NCBI RefSeq assembly: GCF_020217425.1
Contig: NZ_CP084090.1
Coordinates: forward strand, 3,038,001 to 3,102,000
Direction: 5' to 3'
DNA length: 64,000 bases
Origin: Halomicrobium urmianum
GTDB lineage: Archaea; Halobacteriota; Halobacteria; Halobacteriales; Haloarculaceae
In this document: positions 54,114 through 62,725 of the stretch, one piece after another
Position numbering within the stretch: position 1 is the first letter of the stretch
Layout of the letters: each line of letters opens with the position of its first letter
The notes under the pieces: generated by a model
What the model saw: the letters and a program-made list of their open reading frames with translations, nothing else
Database searches by the model: none
What the model was told of the DNA's origin: nothing
Position numbers and translations under genes: made by a program

Positions 54114-55094
54114 ATGCCCGGGACGCACGACGGCGAGTCGACGGACGTCCTCGTCCTCCGACAGAAGGTCCACGGCATCGACGTCGGCGAGTACGCCGCG
54201 GCCCTCCGCGAGCGCCTCCCCGACGAATCGATCACGGTCGCCCGGACGCCCGCAGAGGAGCGGGCGGCCATCCGCGACGCGCCGGTCGCCACCGGCGTCG
54301 TCTTCGACGAGCAACTTCTGGAGTACGCCGACGATCTGGAACTGTTCGCCGGTGTCTACGCCGGGTACGATCACCTCCCGCTTTCGGCCTTCGCCGAGCG
54401 CGACGTCGCCGTCACCACCGCCTCCGGCGTCCACGGCCCGAACGTCGCCGAGCACGTCGTCGGCGCCTTCCTCGCGTTCGCCCGCCGCTTCTTCGAGGCG
54501 CGCCGCCGACAGGAGAAGCGGGAGTGGCGCCACCTGCGCTCGCACGAACTCGCGGGCTCGACCGTCGCCGTCGTCGGCCTCGGCGCTATCGGCCGGTCCA
54601 TCGTCGAGCGCCTCGACGGCTTCGACGTCGACACCGTCGGCGTCCGCTACACGCCGGAGAAGGGCGGCCCGACCGACGAGGTCCACGGCTTCGACGATAT
54701 TCACGAGGCCGTCCGCGACGCGGAGTACGTCGCCCTCGCCTGCCCGCTCACCGACGAAACTGAGGGCCTCGTCGACGCGCCGGTCCTCCGCACGATGCGC
54801 CCCGACGCCGTCCTCGTCAACGTCGCCCGCGGCCCCGTCGTCGACACCGACGCCCTCGTCGACGCCGTCCGGAGCAACCACATCCGGGGCGCGCAGCTCG
54901 ACGTCACCGACCCCGAACCCCTGCCTGAGGACCACCCGCTGTGGAACCTCGAGAACGTCTTCGTCACGCCCCACTGCTCCGGCCACACCCCCGAGTACTA
55001 CCAGCGGACCGCCGACATCGTCGCCGAGAACGTCCGCCAGGCCAGGGAGACCGGCGAGTGGAACGACCTCCGGAACCAGATCGACCTCTCCTGA
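54114..55094 (+). CDS. D-2-hydroxyacid dehydrogenase
   Basis: A 326-residue NAD-dependent dehydrogenase. The nucleotide-binding motif is STVAVVGLGAIGRSIVERLD (about 151-170). Catalytic residues are the Arg in VNVARGPVVDTDAL, the Glu in DVTDPEPLPEDHPLW and the His in VFVTPHCSGHTPEY. Haloarchaeal enzymes of this type reduce 2-oxoacids. ATG 54114 is preferred; a GTG at 54093 would add seven residues. The stop is directly beside the stop of the next, convergent gene. Confidence 0.93.
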   Translation: MPGTHDGESTDVLVLRQKVHGIDVGEYAAALRERLPDESITVARTPAEERAAIRDAPVATGVVFDEQLLEYADDLELFAGVYAGYDHLPLSAFAERDVAVTTASGVHGPNVAEHVVGAFLAFARRFFEARRRQEKREWRHLRSHELAGSTVAVVGLGAIGRSIVERLDGFDVDTVGVRYTPEKGGPTDEVHGFDDIHEAVRDAEYVALACPLTDETEGLVDAPVLRTMRPDAVLVNVARGPVVDTDALVDAVRSNHIRGAQLDVTDPEPLPEDHPLWNLENVFVTPHCSGHTPEYYQRTADIVAENVRQARETGEWNDLRNQIDLS

Positions 55095-55484
55095 TCAGGG
55101 CCGTGTATCGCGGTACGCGGCGACTCCCTCGGTGACGAAGTAGGCTACCGTCACCGCGCCCATCGCCCAGAACATCACGCTTCGCAGTGTGCCAGTCACG
55201 GCCGTTAGCCTATCGGCCAGTCCAGCCGTAGTACCCAGTACCAGGATGGCGGCGAGGTAGGTCAGAAACCGCCACCGAGACGCCACCGGTACTGCGTCGT
55301 TCTCGCCCCTGAGTGCCAGGTACAGGTGCGCGCCTCCGAGGAGGAGTCCGTACGCAGCGGCCGCTAAGGCCGCGTCGAGCCACCAAGGCGTCACGGAGAG
55401 AACACCTGAAGCGTCGACCGCGACCGCCAGCGCGAGCGTACCGATCGCCACGCTGACTTGGACTTGCGTCTCTCGGGAAACCAT
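55095..55484 (-). CDS. Small hypothetical membrane protein
   Basis: A 129-residue protein with four predicted membrane helices (VAIGTLALAVAVDASGVLSV, DAALAAAAYGLLLGGAHLYL, FLTYLAAILVLGTTAGLADR, SVMFWAMGAVTVAYFVTEGV). I do not recognise a family. It is convergent with the dehydrogenase gene with no gap. Confidence 0.7.
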   Translation of the reverse strand: MVSRETQVQVSVAIGTLALAVAVDASGVLSVTPWWLDAALAAAAYGLLLGGAHLYLALRGENDAVPVASRWRFLTYLAAILVLGTTAGLADRLTAVTGTLRSVMFWAMGAVTVAYFVTEGVAAYRDTRP

Positions 55485-55530
55485 CGAACTGAAACCGTGA
55501 ACGAAACGCCGAAAGAAAAAGCCGCCGGTC

Positions 55531-56568
55531 CTACAGGTAACCCTGGTCCAGCAGCAGCTCGCCGTTCAGCACCGACGCGCCCGCGGCGCCGCGCATCGTG
55601 TTGTGCGCGAGGCAGTTGAACTGGACGCCGTCGGTCGTCTCCTGCACGCCGCCCGTCGCGACCCCCATGCCGTCCTCGACGTTCCGGTCGAGGCGTGGCT
55701 GGGGACGGTCGGGTTCGTCGAAGACCTTGATCAGCTGCTCGGGCGAGGACGGCAGGTCGACGCCCGTCATCGAGCGGAACGCCTCCTCCGCCGCCTCGAC
55801 GGTGACGTCCGCTTCGGTGTCGGTCCAGACGTTCTCGAGGTGGCCGTCCAGCGTCGGGATCCGGTTACACGACGCCGCGACGTCCATCTCGTGGTGGTGG
55901 ACCTCCGCGCCGTCGAAGGAACCCAGCAGCTTCCGGGACTCCGTCTCCATCTTCTTCTCCTCGCCGCCGATGTGCGGGATGGCGTTGTCGATGATCTCCA
56001 TCGACGAGACGCCGGAGTAGCCCGCGCCCGAGACGGCCTGCAGCGTCGAGACCGTGACGTCGGTCAGCGTGAACTCGTCGTCCAGCGCCTTCAGCGGCGG
56101 CACCATCGTGATCGTCGAGCAGTTCGGGTTCTTCACCATGGCGCCGTCCCACCCGCGCTCGTCGCGCTGGACCTCCAGCAGATCCAGGTGGTCCGGATTG
56201 ACCTCGGGAATCGTCAGCGGGATGTCGTCGTCCATCCGACCGTTCGAGGAGTTCGACGAGACCACGTAGCCCGCCTCGCAGAACCCGGGCTCGACGCGCT
56301 CGCCGACGCTCGACGGCAGCGACGAGAAGATCAGGTCGACGTCGTTCGGCACCTCGCCCGGATCTGTCGCCGCGACTTCCATCTCCGCGACGTCTTCCGG
56401 AATCGGTGCGTCGACGCGCCACTTGGCCGCCTCGCGGTAGGTCTTCCCCGCGCTCGACTCGCTCGCCGTCAGCGCCGCCAGTTCGAAGTCCGGATGGGGA
56501 TCAAGCAGCTGGATGAGCCGCTGCCCGACCGCACCGGTCGCCCCCAGAACGCCAACTCGTACAGTCAT
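55531..56568 (-). CDS. asd: Aspartate-semialdehyde dehydrogenase
   Basis: NADPH-dependent enzyme making aspartate semialdehyde for lysine, threonine and methionine synthesis, 345 residues. The NADP motif is RVGVLGATGAVGQRLIQLLD, the catalytic Cys is in VKNPNCSTITMVPPLKALDD, and the catalytic His region is EVHHHEMDVAASCNRIP-type. The sequence is of the archaeal/fungal type. The upstream side borders the AT-rich island. Confidence 0.95.
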   Translation of the reverse strand: MTVRVGVLGATGAVGQRLIQLLDPHPDFELAALTASESSAGKTYREAAKWRVDAPIPEDVAEMEVAATDPGEVPNDVDLIFSSLPSSVGERVEPGFCEAGYVVSSNSSNGRMDDDIPLTIPEVNPDHLDLLEVQRDERGWDGAMVKNPNCSTITMVPPLKALDDEFTLTDVTVSTLQAVSGAGYSGVSSMEIIDNAIPHIGGEEKKMETESRKLLGSFDGAEVHHHEMDVAASCNRIPTLDGHLENVWTDTEADVTVEAAEEAFRSMTGVDLPSSPEQLIKVFDEPDRPQPRLDRNVEDGMGVATGGVQETTDGVQFNCLAHNTMRGAAGASVLNGELLLDQGYL

Positions 56569-56646
56569 CGTCCGAACGACGGTGAGGAGAACTCAAAACA
56601 GTTTGGATAGCGTTTGTTCGACCGCCATTTGCTAATCCTCATAAAA

Positions 56647-57355
56647 TTAGCTCCCTGCGTATTCAGGATGAGCTGGTCCAATTTTTGTGGTGTTATAATA
56701 TTTGAGAGCATAGGCAGTCCCGTCATTAACTTTAGATGTATCCCACCCCGAACCTAGTTTCAATTCATATGCCCATTCATATTCACATATCCGCTACGAT
56801 AGACCTCACCTTTTGGCGTGACTGCATTTACATTGACGTATTTTGGAACCAGTCCTCATCAAAATAACTAGAATTATCCGTAGTATGGTATGACTCAGCT
56901 ACATTTGCGTACCCTACTATAATATATAATTCTGGATTATTTGTAGGATTTTCACCAGTATTTACAATATAGGAGAGGCTCATTGACTTATTTTTAGGGT
57001 GTATTTTTAAACTATGGATGCTAACATTGTCGCTTATCGCATTTATGTAGTTCTGTTCGAAATTTTTGTACCTTCTTTTTCTTGATCAGTTTGCCGGACT
57101 GGTTTGTGTAGCTGTCTCCGTCGTACCATTGTGTTCAATAACGTTCTCAGTGGTTCTTATCGAAGATCTTGTCTGCTCCTCAGTGGGTGTGTTGGAACCT
57201 CCACTTTTCTCGGTAAATTGGACATCCTCTGTCTTAGTCAGGGTTTCTTCTTGATTCTGCTCGGTTGTATCTATATTATTAATTGGCTCAGCACATCCCG
57301 CCAATAACAATAATGCGATAGCAGCTAGGGCTGGCCAAGTACACAAATCACTCAT
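56647..57355 (-). pseudogene. Lipoprotein gene, broken (AT-rich island)
   Basis: The first 89 codons (57355 to 57086) encode a lipoprotein start (ALAAIALLLLAGCAEP, lipobox Cys at residue 21) and a Thr/Glu-rich linker ending at an in-frame TGA. The same frame continues past it for about 80 codons (FEQNYINAISDNVSIHSLKI, SYIVNTGENPTNNPELYIIV). It then needs two shifts to read VPKYVNVNAVTPKGEVYRSG and EYEWAYELKLGSGWDTSKVN, ending with TAA at 56649-56647. The original was a secreted lipoprotein of about 235 residues. The DNA is far more AT-rich than its neighbours. Its start overlaps the stop of the upstream gene. Confidence 0.8.
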
Positions 57356-58717
57356 GGTGAAAGCCCCCGATATTCAGCGTATCTATCTACAACTCTACCC
57401 CTGTTATCCTGAACATTATATTGAGAACTATCATTTACAGAATATGATTCTTGGTCATTATCACTAGAATTACTGCTTGTAGCAGAACTAGTACGAGTAC
57501 CACTTGTAGAACTGGTGATCGAGGGTGTCTCTATTCGAGTATTATCATCAGCATTGCTTATTGAGCTCTCTAACCTATCTATACTTAATACATCCTCATT
57601 TGGACCTTCACCAGTAAATTCACCTAATTCATCATTGGTCATATTAATCCTATTACCATCTAGACCCATTTGGAGACCCTCTTGACCATTGTTGAGAAAC
57701 ACCACATCCCCAAGTACAGCATCCGACCGCATACCGTCCTCCTCTGGATTATGACACTCCTGACCATCCAAGCCGAAGTTCACGTACGTACCCTCACAGT
57801 TACCGCCGGACCCGCCTCTACCGTCGCCGTCGACAGTGACTGCAACTGTGACGCTGGCCGTCTTCCCGTATTCGTCGACGGCTTCGGCACGGAGTTCCTG
57901 TTCGCCGCCACTGGCGAAGGTCAGGTTCCCCTCAACCGACGAGCTGGACGATGAGAGTACCTCGTCGTCGCCACGAACGAGTTGCACTTCCTCGATGGGA
58001 TAATCACCCGGCGTCGCGTTGACGGCGTATCGCTCCACGACGCCGACGGACGTCTCGTTGGGACCGTCGACAGTGATTCTGGACTGGTCCGGTTCGGAGA
58101 CTCACACTGAGAGTGTCTTCACCGACGTTACCGTACGTATCCCAGGCGACGGCGCGGAGTTCGGTCGTTCCGGTTTCGTTGAGTTGCTCGTCGTGTTCGA
58201 CCGTCGTCGTCCGGGCACCGAGATCTCGGGTCGATTCCGCTGTCCCGTCGCGGTAGAACGTCACGTTCCGGAGTCCGCCGTCACGGGCGTCCATCGACAC
58301 GTTATAGCCCCTGGTCTTCCCGGCGACCACGGTCGACGGGCCGGTGACGTTCACTTCGGGTGCCCGCGCGGCCCGGACGTTGACGAACGCCACGTCGGAT
58401 CGGCTCGCCCCGTCGTCGTCGGTGACAGTCAGGGTCACCTCGTATTCGCCGGGCCCGCCGGGCGTGAACTGTGTCTGTTCGCCCGAAGCGTTCGGTGCCA
58501 CGGCACTCCCGTTTGGACCGGTAATTTCCCACTCGTACGTGGTGAGATTCCCGTCCGGGTCGCGTGACCCGCCGGCGTCGAGGTAGACGGTGGCCCCCTC
58601 GACGACGGTCTGGTCGAGGCCGGCGGCGGCTTCGGGCGGTGCGTTGCCCTGGGCCGCAGCGACGCCGCTGAGCGCCACGAGTACAGCTAACGCCATCGCG
58701 GCCACGAACCGTTCCAT
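57352..58717 (-). pseudogene. Secreted PKD-domain protein, frameshifted
   Basis: From ATG 58717 the first frame gives a signal peptide (MERFVAAMALAVLVALSGVA), a PKD domain (about 25-115, ETTYEWEITGPNGSAV-like to ASRSDVAFVNV) and a second Ig-like domain up to GEDTLSVSLRTGP. At about 58090 the frame shifts by one, and the next frame continues ITVDGPNETSVGVVERYAVN with a third Ig-like domain and a Ser-rich, AT-rich end (TSSTSGTRTSSATSSNSSD) to a stop at 57352. The shift means either a pseudogene or a sequencing error. The 3' part from about 57780 is much richer in AT than the 5' part. Confidence 0.8.
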
Positions 58718-58878
58718 CCTGAGTCGTTGCGCTCCCTCTTCTATTTAAAATTTTCCAGTCATGGGAGGAAAGTACACTTCTGATCGCCTGGGGATGTTCC
58801 GGAAGTGGACGACTAGAGGACGAGGTTGTCCGCACTGGCTGCGACGCTGGGAACGGGGTCGCGTTCGGGGAAAGGAAC

Positions 58879-58886
58879 GTTTTAAT
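58879..58886 (+). promoter_or_regulatory. TATA-like box of tyrS
   Basis: The sequence gttttaat lies 24-31 bases before the tyrS ATG (58910), as expected for a leaderless haloarchaeal transcript. Confidence 0.5.
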
Positions 58887-58909
58887 CGGCGGCGGCGGGA
58901 ATCGGGAGT

Positions 58910-59950
58910 ATGGACACCGCCGAGCGGCTCGATCTGGTGACGCGCCACACGGAGGAGGTCGTCACCGAGGACGAGCTGGAGACGCTGCTCGAGGGCGACG
59001 ACCCGTCGGCGTACATCGGCTACGCGCCGACCGGCGAGATGCACATCGGCCACTTCACGACGATGCGGAAGCTCGCGGACTTCCTGCAGGCGGGCGTGGA
59101 CGTGACCGTGCTGATCGCCGACCTGCACGCCCACCTCGACGACGAGAAGAGCCCCTTCGACCTGCTGGACGCGCGGTCGGAGTACTACCGCGTCGCCATC
59201 GAGGGGATGATCGACGCGGCCGGGGCCGACCCCGACGACGTCGAGTTCGTCCGCGGAACGGACTTCCAGCTAGACGAGGACTACACGCTGGAGATGTACC
59301 GCATGGCCGCAGAGACGACCATCGCCCGGACCCAGCGGGCCGCCAGCGAGGTCGTCCGCGAGTCGGAGTCGCCGAACCTCGGCGGGCTCATCTACCCGCT
59401 GATGCAGACGCTGGACGTCGACGCGCTGGACGCCGACATCGCCTACGGCGGCGTCGACCAGCGGGGCATCTACATGCTCTCCCGCGAGATCCTGCCCGAC
59501 CACGGCGGCGAGGCGCCGGTCTGTCTGTTCGCACCGCTGCTGTCGGGACTGACGGGCGGCAAGATGAGCGCCTCCGACGAGTCCTCGAAGGTGAACCTCA
59601 CGGACGACCGCGACGCCGTCGTCGAGAAGATTCAGGAGGCCTACTGCCCGATGGGCGAGGTCGAGGACAACGGCGTCCTCGAGTACCTCGACCACCTCGT
59701 GTTCCCGGTCCTCGAGCAGCGCGGCGAGACGTTCGTCGTCGAGCGACCCGAGGAGTACGGCGGCGACCTCACCTACGAGGACTACGAGTCCCTGGAGGCG
59801 GACTTCGTCAGCGAGGAGCTCCACCCCGCGGACCTCAAGCCGGCGGCGGGCGAGTGCATCTCAGAGGTCATCGACCCCGTCCGCGAGCGACTGGCCGACC
59901 GCGAGGACCTGCTGGCCGAGGCCTACCCCGAGAAGTACGGCGACGAGTAG
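58910..59950 (+). CDS. tyrS: Tyrosyl-tRNA synthetase
   Basis: Class I enzyme charging tRNA-Tyr, 346 residues, of the short archaeal type without the bacterial C-terminal domain. The HIGH motif is GEMHIGHFTTM, followed by VTVLIADLHAHL; the tyrosine pocket region is YPLMQTLDVDALDADIAYGG; the KMSKS motif is GKMSASDESSKVNL. The archaeal FQLDEDYTLEMYRMA block is present. A Trm9-like methyltransferase gene starts 4 bases after its stop, so they form an operon. Confidence 0.96.
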   Translation: MDTAERLDLVTRHTEEVVTEDELETLLEGDDPSAYIGYAPTGEMHIGHFTTMRKLADFLQAGVDVTVLIADLHAHLDDEKSPFDLLDARSEYYRVAIEGMIDAAGADPDDVEFVRGTDFQLDEDYTLEMYRMAAETTIARTQRAASEVVRESESPNLGGLIYPLMQTLDVDALDADIAYGGVDQRGIYMLSREILPDHGGEAPVCLFAPLLSGLTGGKMSASDESSKVNLTDDRDAVVEKIQEAYCPMGEVEDNGVLEYLDHLVFPVLEQRGETFVVERPEEYGGDLTYEDYESLEADFVSEELHPADLKPAAGECISEVIDPVRERLADREDLLAEAYPEKYGDE

Positions 59951-59954
59951 CGGG

Positions 59955-60650
59955 ATGGCCGACCAGCCGACGCGGGGGGACGTCCGGCGGACCTACGAGA
60001 CCATCGCGGCGCACTTCTCGAAGACCCGCGAGTACGCCTGGCCCGAAGTCGAGGCGTTCGTCGACGACGTCGCTGAGGAGTTGGGGACGGAATCTGGGCC
60101 GACCGTCGGGCTCGACGTCGGCTGTGGAAACGGCCGCCACGCGGAGACGCTCGCGGCGGCCGTCGATCGCGTGCTCGCACTGGACGCCAGCCGCGGCCTC
60201 CTCGTCGAGGCCCGAGATCGTCTGTCGGACGCCGATCCGGCGACGCGGTTCGACCTGCTCGCCGGCGACGCGTCGCGGCTCCCTGTCGCTGACGGCGCGG
60301 TCGACGCTGCGGTCTACGTCGCTACGCTCCACCACCTCCCGACGCACAGCGAGCGCGTCGCGAGCCTGTCCGAGCTGGCGCGCGTCCTCGCATCCGGCGG
60401 CCGTGCGCTGGTGAGCGCCTGGAGCACGGCCCACGACCGATTCGACGCGTCGGCCGACGACGAACGGGGATTCGACACGACGATCGACTGGACGCTACCG
60501 GACGGCGACGTCGTCCCCCGGTACTATCACGTCTACGCTCCGGCGGAGTTCGAGCGGGACTTGCGGGAGGGCGGACTGGCCGTCGTCGACGCCCGGGTGT
60601 CCAGCGGGAACTGCTACGCCGTCGTTCGTCCCGAAGGGAAACGCCCTTAA
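59955..60650 (+). CDS. SAM-dependent methyltransferase, Trm9-like
   Basis: A 231-residue class I methyltransferase. The start RRTYETIAAHFSKTREYAWP and the SAM loop VGLDVGCGNGRHAETLAAAV match Trm9/ALKBH8-type enzymes, which methylate the wobble uridine of tRNA; YVATLHHLPTHSERVASLSE is the substrate-side block. It starts 4 bases after tyrS and ends about 50 bases before tRNA-Gly(UCC). The wobble-uridine role is inferred from similarity and context. Confidence 0.85.
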   Translation: MADQPTRGDVRRTYETIAAHFSKTREYAWPEVEAFVDDVAEELGTESGPTVGLDVGCGNGRHAETLAAAVDRVLALDASRGLLVEARDRLSDADPATRFDLLAGDASRLPVADGAVDAAVYVATLHHLPTHSERVASLSELARVLASGGRALVSAWSTAHDRFDASADDERGFDTTIDWTLPDGDVVPRYYHVYAPAEFERDLREGGLAVVDARVSSGNCYAVVRPEGKRP

Positions 60651-60698
60651 TCGACCGCCTGTAATCGACGGATGCCGCTGAACGCGGCGCGACACTGC

Positions 60699-60769
60699 GC
60701 GGCGATGGTCTAGTGGTAGGACCTGAGCCTTCCAAGCTCATGGCCCGGGTTCAAATCCCGGTCGCCGCA
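60699..60769 (+). tRNA. tRNA-Gly (anticodon UCC)
   Basis: A 71-nt cloverleaf: acceptor gcggcga pairs with tcgccgc, the anticodon arm tgagc-cttccaa-gctca carries TCC in a 7-nt loop, the T-arm is cccggttcaaatcc-like (gggttcaaatccc), and the discriminator is A. No CCA is encoded. A T-rich tract (tttta) follows and may end transcription. An element with copies of this tRNA's T-arm and 3' end lies 42 bases downstream. Confidence 0.95.
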
Positions 60770-60811
60770 TTTTATTGCGAGCAATCCGCGAGCAGTAACT
60801 GCCGTACGGAT

Positions 60812-60890
60812 GGATTTGAAGTAGAGAAGACGCAGCGGCCGAGCGAAGCGAGGCCGACCGTCTTCGCGTGGTCCAAATCCCGATCGCCGC
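60812..60890 (+). repeat. tRNA-tail hairpin element (after tRNA-Gly)
   Basis: A 79-nt unit with three parts: an inverted copy of the tRNA-Gly T-arm (ggatttgaa, 60812-60820), a GC-rich hairpin core (60832-60863), and a direct copy of the tRNA 3' end (60870-60890, 19 of 21 bases like the tRNA). A second stem gaagac/gtcttc lies between. The core matches that at 63829-63860 at 31 of 32 bases, with the same spacings on each side (11 and 6 bases). Confidence 0.85.
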
Positions 60891-61235
60891 GTTCTACGCG
60901 GTTGTCGCGAACGAAGCGAACGACTGTCCGGAGCGGAAAAGGCGTCCCTGCCATCTCGACTCGATTGCTTCCCAGAAGGGCAGATTCCGTCGCGAGGTCC
61001 AGCGTCTCGACCGATTTTTCGCGTCTTAAATAGCCTCGAACGCGGGCTTAAAGACGGAGTACTACGACAGGGGCTATCAAAACCGGGGGCTAACGATGTA
61101 TTTCAAGCGGTGCATTCTGGGAGTAGGCGGAAGCGTGTGCCAGGCGAGAAGGGGAAAGGGAGACGGAGTCGGGGTGAGCGGTAACGGCGGCTTGTGACGC
61201 CGCGTCGACGACACTCGCACGCACTGCCGTGGCGA
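60891..61235. other. Gap after the tRNA-tail element, no supported gene
   Basis: The first part contains one more small hairpin (about 60900-60930, gcgaacgaagcgaac). The rest is mixed sequence with no ORF I can support. Together with the inverted-repeat element and its right flank it separates tRNA-Gly from the next gene (start 61763). Confidence 0.5.
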
Positions 61236-61315
61236 TAGTAGAAATTGAACGCACTGACACACCCGAAGGGCACCCGGGGTGCCCCTCGATGTGTAAATAG
61301 TTTCAATTTCTACTA
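61236..61315. mobile_element. Miniature inverted-repeat element, 80 bp, copy 2
   Basis: Terminal inverted repeats tagtagaaattgaa and ttcaatttctacta. The ends and the inner parts (cgcactgacacac, atgtgtaaatagttt) match the copy at 42848-42906. This copy has 21 extra bases in the middle that include a perfect palindrome (gggcacc/ggtgccc). The flanks are GA on both sides, a possible 2-bp duplication. Confidence 0.8.
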
Positions 61316-61382
61316 GAAACCGGACGGGTGGACTACGGCATCGTCCGGGCGGTCGAACCCCGTCGGTCGCTCGCGGGACCGC

Positions 61383-61763
61383 TCATCGATCGACGGTCGT
61401 CCAGACATCGCTCGTGATGACCGCGTCGGGATTCTCGGGGACGGAGAGCCTGAGCCCCTCCTCGGTTTCGAGGGCGACCACGTCGGGGCTGTTGGTCCCG
61501 ACCCGGTCGCGCACCGGGAACGTCAGCGGGTAGTCGCGGTCGGGGTAGTCGTCCATCGAGGGCGATCCGGGGGGTTCCTCGAGGAGCGCGGCCGAGGCGG
61601 GGTCGACGTCGTCGCTCGTCACGAAACTCGAGATGGCCGATCGGACGCGGTCGAACAGCGACGCGCCTGCGTCGCCGACGCGGGTACGGATGCTCGTCTC
61701 GTTCGGATCCGGGGGGTCGGACTCCGGGGAGTGACGGGGGCCGTCAGCCGGTGACACACTCAT
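61383..61763 (-). CDS. Conserved-looking hypothetical protein
   Basis: A 126-residue acidic protein with no membrane segment (RTRVGDAGASLFDRVRSAIS, DDYPDRDYPLTFPVRDRVGT, VVALETEEGLRLSVPENPDA). I do not recognise a family. ATG 61763 is favoured over the longer frame to 61796. It is a single gene between tRNA-Gly and the HD gene. Confidence 0.65.
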   Translation of the reverse strand: MSVSPADGPRHSPESDPPDPNETSIRTRVGDAGASLFDRVRSAISSFVTSDDVDPASAALLEEPPGSPSMDDYPDRDYPLTFPVRDRVGTNSPDVVALETEEGLRLSVPENPDAVITSDVWTTVDR

Positions 61764-61863
61764 GACTACACGTGTGCGGTATACGGTCAAAGTCATTCAG
61801 GCGATAACGTGCAGTAGAGTCCTCTGAAAGGACGATAATCCCGACCTTAGATCCACCCCGGGG

Positions 61864-62688
61864 TCACAGCTCGATGCGCTCGACGATCCGTTCGTCGTTG
61901 TCCTCGAGGTTGAGGGCGACGATCCGAACCTGGTCCTCGATCCCGGAACCCCGGAGCTTCGCCTTGAGGAGGTTGTCGACCTGATAGACGCCGGCGGCGT
62001 TGGTCATCCGAATCTCGACGAGGACGGGGTGGTCGTCGCCGGGCTGGAGCGAGACGCGCTCGATGGCCTGACTGGAGACGGTGTTGATGCCGCGGCCGCC
62101 CTGGTGGTAGGGGATCCGCGAGCGGCCGGCCTCCATGTCCAGCGCGTCGGAGACCCGGACGACGCCGGCCTCGGTGGTCAGCGGCTCCTCGGAGGTGTGG
62201 TGACAGAGGATCGCGTGTAGGACCTCGCCCTTCATCCGGACGGCGTCGGCGACGTCGTAGAACTCCGGCAGGATCTCGTCGAGCAGGTCGGCGGCCAGCG
62301 GGATCGAGTAGTACGCGTGCTCGTCGCGGTGGACGACGTGGCCGATGTCGTGGAGGGTCGCCGCCAGCGCGACGATGACGGCCTCGTCGGCCTCGGCGAG
62401 GCCCTGGTCGCTCGCGCCGTTGAACGGGACGTCGCCTCGCTTGAGGAGGTCGTAGAGACACATCGCCCGGTTGCGGACGATCGAGATGTGCTTGGCCCCG
62501 TGATCGTTGTACCGCTTGCGGGTCACCGGGTTGACGTTCTGGGCCTCCAGGTAGGCCTGGACTTGCTCGTCGTTTTTGACGTACTCGAGGACCTCGTTGA
62601 CTCGCTCGTCGGGGAACGAGTGCTCGTCGTCGGGATCGTAGACACGCCACCGCTCCGCAGCCTGCTCTCGCTCGGCGCTATCGCTCAT
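61864..62688 (-). CDS. HD domain phosphohydrolase
   Basis: A 274-residue metal-dependent phosphohydrolase. The HD motif set is YNDHGAKHISIVRNRA, the doublet in LAATLHDIGHVVHRDEHAYY, LHAILCHHTSEEPLTTEAGV and VRVSDALDMEAGRSR. The C-terminal part (about 195-274) is beta-rich. The substrate is unknown; similar haloarchaeal proteins are common. ATG 62688 gives the usual start. Confidence 0.88.
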   Translation of the reverse strand: MSDSAEREQAAERWRVYDPDDEHSFPDERVNEVLEYVKNDEQVQAYLEAQNVNPVTRKRYNDHGAKHISIVRNRAMCLYDLLKRGDVPFNGASDQGLAEADEAVIVALAATLHDIGHVVHRDEHAYYSIPLAADLLDEILPEFYDVADAVRMKGEVLHAILCHHTSEEPLTTEAGVVRVSDALDMEAGRSRIPYHQGGRGINTVSSQAIERVSLQPGDDHPVLVEIRMTNAAGVYQVDNLLKAKLRGSGIEDQVRIVALNLEDNDERIVERIEL

Positions 62689-62725
62689 GAAACACGGTTG
62701 ACGGCCGACCGAGAAAAGCCCTCGC

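Noticed and set aside
57086-57088. In-frame TGA read through or recoded (for example as selenocysteine)
   Set aside because: Two further frameshifts follow in the same gene, so decay is the simpler explanation; no recoding structure is seen.
61077-61306. Minus-strand ORFs across the 80-bp inverted-repeat element
   Set aside because: They run through the element and its flank and have no coding support.
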